A DNA stretch of 64,000 bases from the NCBI RefSeq assembly GCF_945957465.1, contig NZ_CAMFLC010000003.1, positions 1-64,000 of the forward strand, read 5' to 3'. This document shows positions 29,257-37,600 of this stretch, piece by piece. The position numbers were made by a program, and so were the translations under genes. Under the pieces are notes generated by a model. That model was given only the letters and a program-made list of their open reading frames with translations, did no database searches and was not told where the DNA came from. This stretch comes from an uncultured Leifsonia sp. Lineage in GTDB: Bacteria > Actinomycetota > Actinomycetes > Actinomycetales > Microbacteriaceae. How positions within the stretch are numbered: position 1 is the first letter of the stretch; every line of letters starts with the position of its first letter.

Positions 29257-29285
29257 CGGCTAAGGAGGAGAAGACCCGCGAACAC
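29241..29285 (-). CDS. leuL: Leucine leader peptide of the leuCD operon
   Basis: A 14-codon reading frame, GTG to TAG, encodes [14 protein letters not shown] with four consecutive leucine codons (CTT CTC CTC CTT), two of them rare in such GC-rich DNA. It lies 74 bases upstream of leuC and runs into a stable hairpin. A TACCCT -10 box sits 6 bases before the GTG, so it is probably translated from a leaderless transcript. Attenuation by leucine leaders is established for actinobacterial leu and ilv genes; this one is inferred from sequence alone. Confidence 0.75.
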   Translation of the reverse strand: MFAGLLLLSRRGES

Positions 29286-29291
29286 CGTTTC

Positions 29292-29297
29292 AGGGTA
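29292..29297 (-). promoter_or_regulatory. Candidate -10 box of the leuL-leuCD transcript
   Basis: TACCCT on the minus strand, six bases before the leader-peptide GTG; spacing predicts transcription starting at or beside the GTG. Confidence 0.5.
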
Positions 29298-29304
29298 TCA
29301 CCCG

Positions 29305-29330
29305 GGTGCGCGTCGGCCCGCAGGCGCACC
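29305..29330 (-). terminator. Hairpin after the FHA gene
   Basis: GGTGCGC (29305-29311) pairs with GCGCACC (29324-29330) around a 12-base loop, 6 bases past the stop of the last gene in the phospho-signalling cluster. It may end that transcript before the leu promoter. No T-tract. Confidence 0.35.
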
Positions 29331-29335
29331 GCCGC

Positions 29336-29860
29336 TCACGCCCGTTCGACCAGGAGCGCGAGGTCGCCGAGCAGCAGCCGGCCGCCGCTGCCGATCCTGC
29401 CCGTGGTGCCGGGCGGCACGCGGGTCGCCGCGCCGCCCGCCGACACGACGGTCACGCCGTTGGTGGAGTGCAGGTCGGTGATCTCCAGCTCATCGCCAGC
29501 CGGGCGCACGGCGGCGTGGGTCTTCGAGACGGTCGACGTCGGGTCGTCGAGCACGACGAGCTCTGCTGGCCCGGGGTGGACGGCGGCCGACGGGTTACGG
29601 CCGAGCAGCACGGTCGCCGTCACGGGGATGCGCGTACCGCCCGGCGCGGTGAGCCTCCACACCGGCGCGGGCTGCGGCGGCACGGCGCCGGGAACCGCGG
29701 GGGGCAGGAACGAGGGCAGCGGCGACGGTGCCCCGCCGCCGATCGGGCGGCCGACGTCGCGCGCGTCGCCGCCGTCGTCCGGCCGGCGCGCCGGTATCAG
29801 CCCCGGCGGCGGCACGATGAAGCCCGGCCTGTCGTCGCCGGCGCCGTCCGATGTCCCCAC
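29336..29860 (-). CDS. FHA-domain protein
   Basis: Cytoplasmic phosphothreonine-binding protein, 174 residues. The first 75 residues are Pro/Gly/Asp-rich and probably disordered; the FHA domain follows with LGRNPSAAVHPGP, VSKTHAAV and DLHSTNGV, holding the conserved Gly-Arg, Ser/His and Asn-Gly positions. The start is GTG, 31 bases past the preceding stop. It ends the cluster that contains a Ser/Thr kinase and PP2C phosphatase, so a phosphorylated partner within the cluster is likely but not shown. Confidence 0.85.
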   Translation of the reverse strand: MGTSDGAGDDRPGFIVPPPGLIPARRPDDGGDARDVGRPIGGGAPSPLPSFLPPAVPGAVPPQPAPVWRLTAPGGTRIPVTATVLLGRNPSAAVHPGPAELVVLDDPTSTVSKTHAAVRPAGDELEITDLHSTNGVTVVSAGGAATRVPPGTTGRIGSGGRLLLGDLALLVERA

Positions 29861-29891
29861 ACGCCCACTCTACGGACTGCGGCCCGAGGCG

Positions 29892-32213
29892 CTAGCGGGA
29901 GGCGCGCCCGCGATACCGGAAGGCAGCGAGCCGCGCGCGGAGCCGCCCTGCCGCGGTGGTCGCGCCGTCGACGGCCTCGTCCGCCGCGGTCCAGGCCGCT
30001 CTCGCCCGCTCCTCCGACACCTCCGAGCCGTCGAAGACGGCGGCGTCGACCTGCCGCGCGATCGTGGCGAGCCCCGCCGCCGGCACGGTCAGCCCCTGGC
30101 TCGCCGACTGCTCCTCCAGCGCGGCGGCGGTCTGCAGCCGGGTCGAGCGGGGCGGCACCGACAGTCCGAGCTCGACGTACCGGTCGGACAGCTCCTCCCA
30201 TGCGCCGGCGGCACGGCGATCGGGCGGGCCCGTCGTCTCGCGCACGCGCCGCCGGCGTCGCTTGAGGGCTCCGATGATCAGCAGGGGCACGAAATAGAGC
30301 AGGAGCGGAACACCCACGATGCCGAGCGCGACCCAGGCCCAGGCCGGCAGCTGGAAAGCGCCGCGTGGCGGCTTCTTGTCGTTGTCCTTCGTCTTGACCG
30401 GCGTGAGCAGCTCGTCGGCGCGGGGATCGGCGGGCGGCGGCTGCCGCACCTGCGGCTGCGGCTCCAGCTTGGGTTTCGTCGTCTGGTTCTTGGGCGCATC
30501 GGTCTTGGTGGGCGTCGGGAAGAACGGCACCCAGCCGACGCCCTCGAACGGCACCTCCACCCACGCGGTCACGTCGTCGCCGGTGACCGTCGTCGTCGAG
30601 GAGACGGCCTTCGGGGCGAAGCCCATCACCACCCGGGCCGGGTAGCCGAGGCGACGGGCCATCAGGGCGAAGGCGCTCGCGTACTGCTCCTGGTCGCCGA
30701 CCATCGGCGACCTGCTGAGCAGGTCGGTCATCCGGTCTGCGCCCTCCCCTGCCCGGGACGGGACGGGATCCGACGCCCGGCCGTGGCTGAGGTAGCCGAG
30801 CGATTTGAGCGAGCGCTCGATGTTCCGCAGCTTCTGGATGGCCGTGTTCGCCGAGCCGGCATACTCCTCGGCCTTGGCGGAGACGACGTCCGGCACGTTG
30901 TCCACGGGCGGCAGGACGACGTGCGCGGGCGCCGCCTTGGCGAGCTGCTGGTCGTTCGGGATGCGCTGCGCTGTCGCCTCCACCGTGTACTTCAGGCCGT
31001 CGCGGACTCCGCTGGTGACGGCGCTCGTTCCGGTGGCCGTGTTGACGCGCACCGTCTGCGTCGGGTCCTGGCCCGTGTGGGCGTCGAAGCCGAGCCGGTC
31101 GAGATAGCCGAGCGTCGGGAGCCAGACGTCGGAATAGCCCAGGATGTCGATGGTCGCGGTGCTGGTCGCGCCCGGGGTGAAGAGGGACGGCCGCGGGATG
31201 GAGCTGCCGAGCAGCTCGAACGCCCCCGAGGCGCCCGCTTGCGAACCGGGTTCCGTCACCCGCCAGACGACGCCGTCGTAGCTGTCCATCGTGGCGAGCC
31301 GGATGACCTGGCCCTTCTGCAACTCCTCGACCGTGAAGAGCTTGGTCTTCTGCAGATCCTTCGTGTACTTGCGGAACCCCGCGAGCGGGCTCGGGTAGTC
31401 GAGCGGGTCGAAGGGCGGCGTGACCTCGTCGCGGACCACCAGGCGTGACGCGGCGGCCGGGGTGAGCAGCGAGCCCGCAACAGCGCCCACCACGAGCGCT
31501 CCGACGACGACCACGACGCCGCTGAGGAACCGGGTCCGCCGCACGCCGGCGCCGGCGTTCAGCCGCCCCTGGTCCCCGGTGCGACGCCAGGCGAGCCAGA
31601 CGAGCGCGATGACCGCGAACAGCACGCCGCGGGCGCCGGCGAAGTAGGCATCGCGGGTGCCGAGGAGGATGCCCGCGAGCACGAGCAGCAGCGGTCCGAT
31701 CAACAGCACGGCCGCCCGCCCCACCGGCCGGCCGGCCGACGGCGCACCCGGGCGCCGGCTCGTCCGCGGCAGCCAGCGCACGGCGAGGGTGACCGAGACC
31801 AGGCTCACGAGCCAGCCCGCGAAGTAGGGCACGACCGCCACGTACGGCGGGGCCTCCAGCGGAGCGCGAAGGGTCACCGCGTCGCTCCAGCCGAAGACCG
31901 GGCCGATCGCCAACCCGGAGAGGCTGTCGAGTGAGGGCAGCACGCCGTAGAGAGCGAGTCCCGGCAGTGCGAGCGCCGTGCCCAGGAGCACGTACGCCGC
32001 CAGAGCGATCAACGCGGTGAGCATCACCGACAGCCAAAACAGCCTCCCGATCACCGCGACGGCTCCCCCGATGACGATGCCGCCGACGGCGGCCGACACG
32101 AAGGCGTAGTGACCGAACGCCGGCTCGAAACCGGCGACGGCGATGAGACTGAGCCCGATGACGACGGCGGCGTCGATCCAGGTGACGCGCTCGAGACGAT
32201 CCACGGCGCTCAC
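29892..32213 (-). CDS. Transglutaminase-like membrane protein lacking the catalytic triad
   Basis: Paralogue of the 12058-14319 protein, 773 residues, with about seven hydrophobic segments in the first 280 residues, an extracytoplasmic transglutaminase-fold domain and a C-terminal helix plus cytoplasmic tail. The catalytic Cys region is GDQEQYASAFALMARRLG, with Gln where Cys belongs. The His position in VTGDDVTAWVEV is Thr, and the acidic position in GWVPFFPT is Phe. The fold seems intact but it should not be enzymatically active. GTG start, GTGA overlap with DUF58. It may be a binding or scaffold domain. Confidence 0.85.
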   Translation of the reverse strand: MSAVDRLERVTWIDAAVVIGLSLIAVAGFEPAFGHYAFVSAAVGGIVIGGAVAVIGRLFWLSVMLTALIALAAYVLLGTALALPGLALYGVLPSLDSLSGLAIGPVFGWSDAVTLRAPLEAPPYVAVVPYFAGWLVSLVSVTLAVRWLPRTSRRPGAPSAGRPVGRAAVLLIGPLLLVLAGILLGTRDAYFAGARGVLFAVIALVWLAWRRTGDQGRLNAGAGVRRTRFLSGVVVVVGALVVGAVAGSLLTPAAASRLVVRDEVTPPFDPLDYPSPLAGFRKYTKDLQKTKLFTVEELQKGQVIRLATMDSYDGVVWRVTEPGSQAGASGAFELLGSSIPRPSLFTPGATSTATIDILGYSDVWLPTLGYLDRLGFDAHTGQDPTQTVRVNTATGTSAVTSGVRDGLKYTVEATAQRIPNDQQLAKAAPAHVVLPPVDNVPDVVSAKAEEYAGSANTAIQKLRNIERSLKSLGYLSHGRASDPVPSRAGEGADRMTDLLSRSPMVGDQEQYASAFALMARRLGYPARVVMGFAPKAVSSTTTVTGDDVTAWVEVPFEGVGWVPFFPTPTKTDAPKNQTTKPKLEPQPQVRQPPPADPRADELLTPVKTKDNDKKPPRGAFQLPAWAWVALGIVGVPLLLYFVPLLIIGALKRRRRRVRETTGPPDRRAAGAWEELSDRYVELGLSVPPRSTRLQTAAALEEQSASQGLTVPAAGLATIARQVDAAVFDGSEVSEERARAAWTAADEAVDGATTAAGRLRARLAAFRYRGRASR

Positions 32214-33553
32214 CGGCCCACCCTCCTGAGGAGGGCGGGCAGCTCGTCGAGCCGCCCGAGCGCGATCAGGAGGGTACGGCCCAGTCGGGCCACCCGCGGC
32301 TCGGCGGTCTCGTCCACCCGGATGGTGATGGTCTCGGTGTCGGCGGACCACAGCGCAGCCGCCGACCGCAGCTCGGCCGGCGTCGCCTGCGAGCCGACGA
32401 CCGTGACCGCGAGGCTCGGTACAGCGCTTCGAAGGGTCGCCTGGCGCAGGAACTCCCGCACGCCGACGGCCGACACGACCGGCTGGATGCGGCAGGAGTC
32501 GTCGAGGAAGGCCGTGGGAGTCGACACGCGCAGGGCGGCACCCTGCGAGACCGCATCGATGCCCGTCTCCTCCCGGATGACGTGGGAGCCGAGGGACGCG
32601 AACACCGACACGGCGAGCTCGAACTCGTCGTCGGAGGCGAAGCGCGACCGCTCGGCGTCCAGCGCCAGCAGCAGCTGCGAGCGACGCGACTCCTGGTACT
32701 GCCGCACCATCAGCTGCCCGGTGCGGGCGGAGGTGCGCCAGTGGACATTGCGGATGTCGTCGCCCGCTTCATACGTGCGCAGCGCGTGGAACGCCAGGTC
32801 GGAGTCGGTGATGACCTTGGTGGTCTGACCCTCCAGGTCGCGCACCAGCCCGCGCGCGGTCGCTGCCAGGCGCACCGTCCTGGGGTGCACGAAGAGTTCC
32901 ACCTGGTCGGTCCAGCGCGTGGTGCGCCGGAGCAGCCCGAGCTGGTCGCCGCGGACGGACAGGGCCGGTCCGGCCAGGATGAGGGCGCGCCGGGCGGTCG
33001 GCACGGCGAACAGTTCGTCGATCTCGGCGCCGGGGGCCAGGCGCGGCACCGTGAAAGCGGCCAGCCCTTCCCCGACCGGCAGCTCCATGCGGGTGGGCAG
33101 GACCGGGCGCTGCCCGCTGTTGCGCACGCTCAGCCTCCCGTACGCACGGTCGCCGGCGACGACTCGACGCGGGGTGAGCTCGACGCCGACGGCGTAGGTC
33201 GAGCGGCCGACGACGAAGCCGACGGCCAGGAGCACGGCGGCGAGCAGCGTCGAGCCGAGGTACGCGAACTCCGCCCAGCCGAGCGCGAAGAGGAGGACGA
33301 ACGACACCGCCGCAGACGCGAGCACGACCCAGCCGAGCGGGCTCACCGTGTCGGTGACGGATGCGACCCGGCCCGCCACGCTCCGTGCGGCCGGTGCGGC
33401 ACGCCCGAGCAGCCGGCCTCCCGCCGCGGCGAGCTGGGATCCCGCGATGCGGGCCTGGACCGCGCCGCGCCGCGGGGCCGTTCTGCGCGGAGCGGCGCTC
33501 CGCCGTCCCCGGACGCCGGCCCCGCTTCGCGTCCCCGTCTCCTGAGCGGTCAT
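32210..33553 (-). CDS. DUF58 domain-containing protein (trio 2)
   Basis: Second DUF58 protein, 447 residues, coupled on both sides: ATGA with MoxR upstream and GTGA with the transglutaminase-like gene downstream. The first 65 residues are Arg/Ala-rich; two hydrophobic segments lie at about residues 70-112. The DUF58 core reads RTYEAGDDIRNVHWRTSART followed by GQLMVRQYQESRR. It probably cooperates with the adjacent MoxR ATPase at the membrane. Confidence 0.85.
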   Translation of the reverse strand: MTAQETGTRSGAGVRGRRSAAPRRTAPRRGAVQARIAGSQLAAAGGRLLGRAAPAARSVAGRVASVTDTVSPLGWVVLASAAVSFVLLFALGWAEFAYLGSTLLAAVLLAVGFVVGRSTYAVGVELTPRRVVAGDRAYGRLSVRNSGQRPVLPTRMELPVGEGLAAFTVPRLAPGAEIDELFAVPTARRALILAGPALSVRGDQLGLLRRTTRWTDQVELFVHPRTVRLAATARGLVRDLEGQTTKVITDSDLAFHALRTYEAGDDIRNVHWRTSARTGQLMVRQYQESRRSQLLLALDAERSRFASDDEFELAVSVFASLGSHVIREETGIDAVSQGAALRVSTPTAFLDDSCRIQPVVSAVGVREFLRQATLRSAVPSLAVTVVGSQATPAELRSAAALWSADTETITIRVDETAEPRVARLGRTLLIALGRLDELPALLRRVGR

Positions 33554-34518
33554 GCTGCCCGGTAGGCGGGCGGCGTCGCCGCGGCGACCGACCGGGCCAC
33601 GATGTCCGCCGAGGTGACCCCGGCGAACTCGGACTCGGGATCGACGATGATGCGGTGCGCCAGCACCGGCTGTGCCAGGTCGCGGATGTCGTCCGGCGTC
33701 ACATAGGTGCGGCCCGCCGAGATGGCCCAGGTCTTCGCCGCACGGGCCAGCGCGAGCGCGCCGCGGATGCTGACCCCGAGGGCGGCGTCCCGGTCGTCGC
33801 GGGTCGCCGTGACGATCTCGCTGAGGTAGCCCATGACCGAGGCGTCGGCGTGCACTTCGGAGGCCAGCTGAGCGAGCGTCGTCACCGAGTCGGCCGCGAT
33901 GATCGGGCGCACGGCGGTCGCCCGCGACCGGTTCGAGGAGTCCAGGAGCAGGTCGACCGTCGTGGCATGGTCGGGGTAGCCGAGGGAGGTCTTGATCAGG
34001 AAGCGGTCGAGCTGGGCCTCCGGGAGGGAGTAGGTTCCCGACTGCTCGACCGGGTTCTGCGTGGCGATCACGAGGAACGGCGTGCCGACCGGGTGGCCGA
34101 CGCCGTCCACCGTCACCACGCCCTCCTCCATGACCTCCAGCAGCGCGGACTGCGTCTTGGGGCTCGCGCGGTTGATTTCGTCCGCGAGGACCACCGAGGC
34201 GAAGATCGGGCCCGGGTGAAACTCGAAACGGCCCGTCGACTGGTCGTAGATGGTCACGCCGGTCACGTCCGACGGCAGGAGGTCCGGGGTGAACTGCACG
34301 CGCGACTGGGTGCCTTCGATCGTGTTCGCCAGCGCCTTGGCGAGCACCGTCTTGCCGGTGCCCGGCACATCCTCGAGCAGCACGTGGCCCCCCGAGAGCA
34401 TCGCGGCCACGACGAGCCGGATCGTCTCCTCCTTGCCGAGGATCGCTTTGTCGACGTTCGCGACGAGCTGCGCGAACGCGCCGGCGAACCAGTCCGCCTG
34501 TTCCTGGGTCACTGCCAC
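33550..34518 (-). CDS. MoxR-family AAA+ ATPase (trio 2)
   Basis: AAA+ ATPase of 322 residues from GTG 34518, which has AGAAGGA about 8 bases upstream. Walker A is in EDVPGTGKTVLAKAL and Walker B in VVLADEINRASPKTQSAL, followed by ATQNPVEQSGTYSLPEAQ. An alternative GTG at 34575 would add 19 residues encoded by a tandem repeat. The C-terminal part has SIRGALALARAAKTWA. It links the giant Ig-repeat gene upstream to DUF58 and the transglutaminase-like gene downstream. Confidence 0.9.
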   Translation of the reverse strand: MAVTQEQADWFAGAFAQLVANVDKAILGKEETIRLVVAAMLSGGHVLLEDVPGTGKTVLAKALANTIEGTQSRVQFTPDLLPSDVTGVTIYDQSTGRFEFHPGPIFASVVLADEINRASPKTQSALLEVMEEGVVTVDGVGHPVGTPFLVIATQNPVEQSGTYSLPEAQLDRFLIKTSLGYPDHATTVDLLLDSSNRSRATAVRPIIAADSVTTLAQLASEVHADASVMGYLSEIVTATRDDRDAALGVSIRGALALARAAKTWAISAGRTYVTPDDIRDLAQPVLAHRIIVDPESEFAGVTSADIVARSVAAATPPAYRAA

Positions 34519-34530
34519 GGATTCGTCCTT

Positions 34531-34593
34531 CTGTTCGGGTTCTCGCTCTGACTGTTCGGGTTCTCGCTCTGACACGTCGGGTTCTCGCCCGGA
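34531..34593. repeat. Three 21-base tandem repeats before MoxR
   Basis: Two exact 21-base units (34531-34551 and 34552-34572) are followed by a diverged third (34573-34593). They fill the gap between the giant repeat gene and the MoxR start and, if translated, would encode SEREPEQ-type heptapeptides. Confidence 0.8.
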
Positions 34594-34621
34594 GCTCCCC
34601 CGGCCGCCCGGCCGTCGCGGA

Positions 34622-37600
34622 TCACGGCGACCAGTCCTGGACGCTGCTCTGCACTCCGTTGACCACGACGTAGGCGCCCTTGTAGCCGCAGTACGGCTGC
34701 TGCCCGTCGGCGGCACCGCGGTAGTGCGCGTAGCCGTTGCCGTCGGTGGAGATGCTCGGGGCCCAGAGTGTGCCGCCGTTGCAGTGCACCTGCATGGGGA
34801 ACGTGCGGTTCGCCGGGAAGTGGTGGAGCGTCACATCGTACGTGAAGCTGTGCGGGTAGCCCGGCTCCTTGTTGCCCTGCGCGAGATCGATCGACGGCTG
34901 CGGCGCGGGCTTGTTCTCGACCTGGGTCGAGCCGGAGGTGGAGTGCGGGCCCGCCTTGCCGCTGCCGTCGTTCACCGCGTAGATCTCGAACGAATAGCTG
35001 CCGGCCCCCCGGCCGCCGACCGACGCGCTGGTGCCGGTCGTGGTCTTCCAGGAGTCGCCGCTCAACTTGTAGTGGTAGACGACCGCGCCGCCGCCGGTGC
35101 CGCTGGGGTCGCGCAGGGCGTTCCAGCTCATGGTGATCGTGGCCGGGGCGTAGCCGTCGTTCGAGATCTTCAGGCCGCCGACGGCGGTGGGCGTGCCGTA
35201 GGGGGTGACCGCTGCGCTCTGCGCCGAGACCGGCCCCCACCCGTCGGCGTTGTGGGCTCGCACGGCGAACCGGTACGCCTTGCCGTTGGTGAGTCCGCCG
35301 ATGTCCACCCGGCCGATGCTGCCGGTCGTCACGGTGCTCTCGCCGCCGCTGATCTCGTAGGAGTCGATCGGCTTGCCGTTGTCGGCGGGGGCGGCGATGG
35401 TCACGCTCGCCTTGCCGTCGCCGGCGGTCGGGTTCGACGGGGCCGGCGGCTTGCCCGGGACGTCGTGGATCGTCACGCGGTACTGACCGATCGCGGCGGC
35501 GGTGCGTTTCGGGTCCTTGGTCGCGTCCTCGACGTGATAGACGACGTTGACCGCGCCGATCGCGGCCCCGGAAGCCGCGCTCACCGTGATCGAGGACGCC
35601 GTATGGGTGACCGTCACACCGGCGGGAGCGCTCTGCGCCTGGGCGTCCGTGATCGTCAGCGGCGTTCCCGGGAACGGGTTGACCCAGGCCGAGTCCGACG
35701 CCGCACCGTTCAGCGTGCCCGACGTGCCGCGCTGGAGCTCCGACGTCTGCGGGGGGTTCTTCTGCGCGGCGATCGGGCGCGACGAGCTCACCACCTGAAC
35801 GTTCACGGTGCCGGTGATCGTGTGCGTGCCCGAGCTCATCGTCACCGAGACGGTCGTGGACTCCCCCGGCTGGACCCCGAGCGGCGCGGAGAGCGTCAGC
35901 GTCGACCCGCTGAGCCCCACGGAGATCTTCTTGTTCGACCACTGCGGGTTCGCGTAGCTCAGCTTGGCGAGGATCGCCGGGTTCGGGTGGAAGCTCGACG
36001 CCCGCAGGTCGACGGACAACGGAGCCTCGCCCGGTTCGATCTTCTCGGTCGGCGACGTGAAGGTCGGCGGGATGTCCGACTGCTCCGGGTCGCCGATCGT
36101 GAGCGGCAGCACGAGCGTGGTGATCCTGTCCGTCGACGCACCGGCCTCCCTGCCGTCGTTCACCTTGAACGTGATCGCCGCGGGGCCGCGATATCCCTTC
36201 GCCGCGGTGAAGTCGAGCGTGTCCTCGCCGCCGTACGATGACGCGCCGGAGCTGTTCGTCGCGCTGACGCCCGAGGCGCCGGTCAGTTTCACGCTTCGGC
36301 CGGAGGGCACCGTCAGGATGTCCGCCAGCTTCCAGCTCTTCGATCCGTTCATGGGAACGATCTGCTGCGGGAGGCCGTCCGCGATCCTGGGCGGTGCGGT
36401 CGCGTCGCCCTTGGGGGGCACGATGATGAAGGCGTCGCCGGTGAGTCCCGTGACCCGGTCCGTCACCGAGTACGCGATCGCCATGCGGCGCTCACCCGGC
36501 CGCACCGACACCGTGCCGTCGCTCGCGACATCGGCCGACGCGGCGTTCGCGCCGGTCACCGCCACCTGCAGGTCGCCCACCAGCCCGGACGGGTTCGTCG
36601 CGCCGGAGAGCGCATCGACCTTGACGGTCTGCTTGTCCGCGACCGCGTCCGCCTCCAGCACGTGGTCCACCGCCGTCGGCGGGACGTCCTTCGCGTCCGG
36701 GGTGACGGTGAGCTGGATGAAGGCGCTGGCGACTCCGCCCTGGCCGTTGGTGATCTGGTAGCGCACGACGTAGGAGCCCTGGCGCTGCGGGGCCTTCACG
36801 AGCACGACCTTGCCGTGCACGGAGGCGGTGAGGCCCTGATCGACCTGCAGGAGCTTCTTCTGCAGGGCGATGGCGTAGCCGTTCGGATCCGAGTCGTTGT
36901 CGAGCACGGGTACCGCAATCGTCCGCCCCGGCTTGACCTGCACGGGGTCGTCGACGGCGATGGGCGGTCGCACCTGGCTCGGGCGGGGGATGACACCGAT
37001 GGTCACGGTGCCGGTGGCGGACTTCCCGTACGTGTCCTTCACGGTGTACGTGAACGAGTCGGTCCCCGCGGAGTCCGGGTAGGCCTCGTACGTGAAGGCC
37101 GTGCTCGTCGTGTCCGTGATCCGGCCCAGCGACGGCTGGCTGCCGAGGCCGGCGAGCACGACCGAGTCGCCGTCCGGGTCGATGCCGTCGAGCGGCACCT
37201 CCACGGGAACGGCCGACCCCGCGAACGCACGCACGGTCAGCGGTTGCGGCTGCGGCGCGTGGTCGGAGCCCTTGTCGGGCGGCGTCACCACGAACGTCAC
37301 CGTCGCCTGGGCCTTCTGCCCGTACTTGTCAGTGATGCCGTAGACGACGCTGTACTGGCCCGGAGCCGAGGGCGCCTGGTAGCGCACCGTCGAGCCGCTC
37401 ACGAAGGCGGTGGCGCCTTTGCCGGCCGCCGAGGTGTCGCGCAACTGCGGGTCGAGCGAGAACGGGGCGTTGTCGGGCGAGGAGTCGTTGTCGAGCACGG
37501 ACGCGGTCACCACGTCCCCGGCCCGCACCGTCACCGTGTCGTCGACGGCCACCGGAGGCTGGTGCACCACCAGGGGCGGGACGGGCACGACCGTGATGCC

